5,185 nt of DNA, taken from contig CANQEC010000188.1 of the NCBI GenBank assembly GCA_947594335.1, positions 1 to 5,185 on the forward strand, read 5' to 3'. The notes beneath the pieces were generated by a model that made no database searches, was not told where the DNA came from, and was given only the letters and a program-made list of their open reading frames with translations. Both the position numbers and the translations under genes were made by a program. This DNA comes from an uncultured Lachnospiraceae bacterium (GTDB lineage: Bacteria; Bacillota; Clostridia; Lachnospirales; Lachnospiraceae). Shown here piece after piece: positions 4,946 to 5,185 of the stretch. The stretch's first letter is position 1, and the number at the start of each line of letters is the position of its first letter.

Positions 4946-5185
4946 CTACATCTTCTCAACGCCAAGCGTAACCTTCTCGCCGTTGATATTCCATTCCTTC
5001 ACAAAGCCGGCTGCTTCCTCATACTTCACTTTCTGCGCGAGCACTTCCTCCATGATCTGCGCCTCATACTTGTGCAGAATATTTGTGATCTTTTCATTGT
5101 CCTTTGCGGACACGCAGATCTTGTCCATGACCTCAAAGCCGGCTTCTTTTCTCATGTTCTGGATCTTGCTGATGATCTCGCGGAC
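4946..5185 (-). CDS. ileS: Isoleucyl-tRNA synthetase, C-terminal 79 residues (partial)
   Basis: IleS charges tRNA-Ile with isoleucine in the cytoplasm. Only the end of the gene is visible; the reading frame is open to the window edge at 5185 and stops at TAG (4948-4946). The visible part starts VREIISKIQNMRKEAGFEV and ends EWNINGEKVTLGVEKM. This matches the C-terminal helical region of the large clostridial and archaeal-like IleS type: the REII..IQ.MRKEAGFEV helix after the anticodon-binding domain, and the terminal INGE.VTLGV strand. The catalytic HIGH and KMSKS motifs lie outside the window. The Met codon at 5155 is internal and is not a start. The identity is recognised from memory of the family and is firm; the subtype is less so. 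Confidence 0.88.
   Translation of the reverse strand, partial: VREIISKIQNMRKEAGFEVMDKICVSAKDNEKITNILHKYEAQIMEEVLAQKVKYEEAAGFVKEWNINGEKVTLGVEKM

Noticed and set aside
1..5185. CRISPR array, transposase, phage or toxin-antitoxin module
   Set aside because: There are no spaced direct repeats, no transposase or integrase motifs and no toxin-like gene pair. The accepted genes are ordinary chromosomal ones.

Overview
The window looks like chromosomal DNA of a spore-forming, low-to-mid GC Bacillota of the Lachnospiraceae type. This rests on the clostridial-style IleS C-terminus, the strong AGGAGG/GAGGTG ribosome sites, the consensus TTGACA/TATAAT promoters, the SpoIIQ-like LytM protein and the form of the rRNA leader. 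I made the assignment by eye and ran no search. Every gene I accept lies on the minus strand, so transcription runs from high to low coordinates.

In transcription order: (1) 4946-5185 is the last 79 codons of ileS (isoleucyl-tRNA synthetase); its start lies beyond the window. (2) A 94-bp gap holds an 11-bp stem-loop (4889-4931), a -10-like box and a perfect 16-bp palindrome (4862-4877) abutting the ribosome site of the next gene. (3) 2371-4851 is a complete glycogen phosphorylase gene, glgP, followed by a good intrinsic terminator (2287-2336). (4) About 330 bp has no convincing gene. (5) 1052-1948 encodes a one-pass membrane protein with a long acidic linker and a LytM/M23 domain that has lost all its metal-binding and catalytic positions; it resembles the sporulation protein SpoIIQ. 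(6) 601-1051 is a structured intergenic stretch with several inverted repeats and a plausible promoter. (7) 328-600 is a small GIY-YIG nuclease-family protein (YazA/YhbQ type). (8) tRNA-Ser(GCT), 161-249, has its own perfect consensus promoter. (9) At the low end, a TTGACA promoter behind an A/T-rich tract opens a leader that very probably belongs to an rRNA operon whose 16S gene starts outside the window.

The genes do not form one pathway. They are separate units: translation (ileS, tRNA-Ser, rRNA), glycogen mobilisation (glgP), sporulation or envelope (SpoIIQ-like) and a housekeeping nuclease-like protein. I found no new defence, mobile or biosynthetic system. The points most worth a second look are the dead LytM domain, the structured element at 720-962, which may be a dispersed repeat or small RNA, and the palindrome at the glgP translation start.
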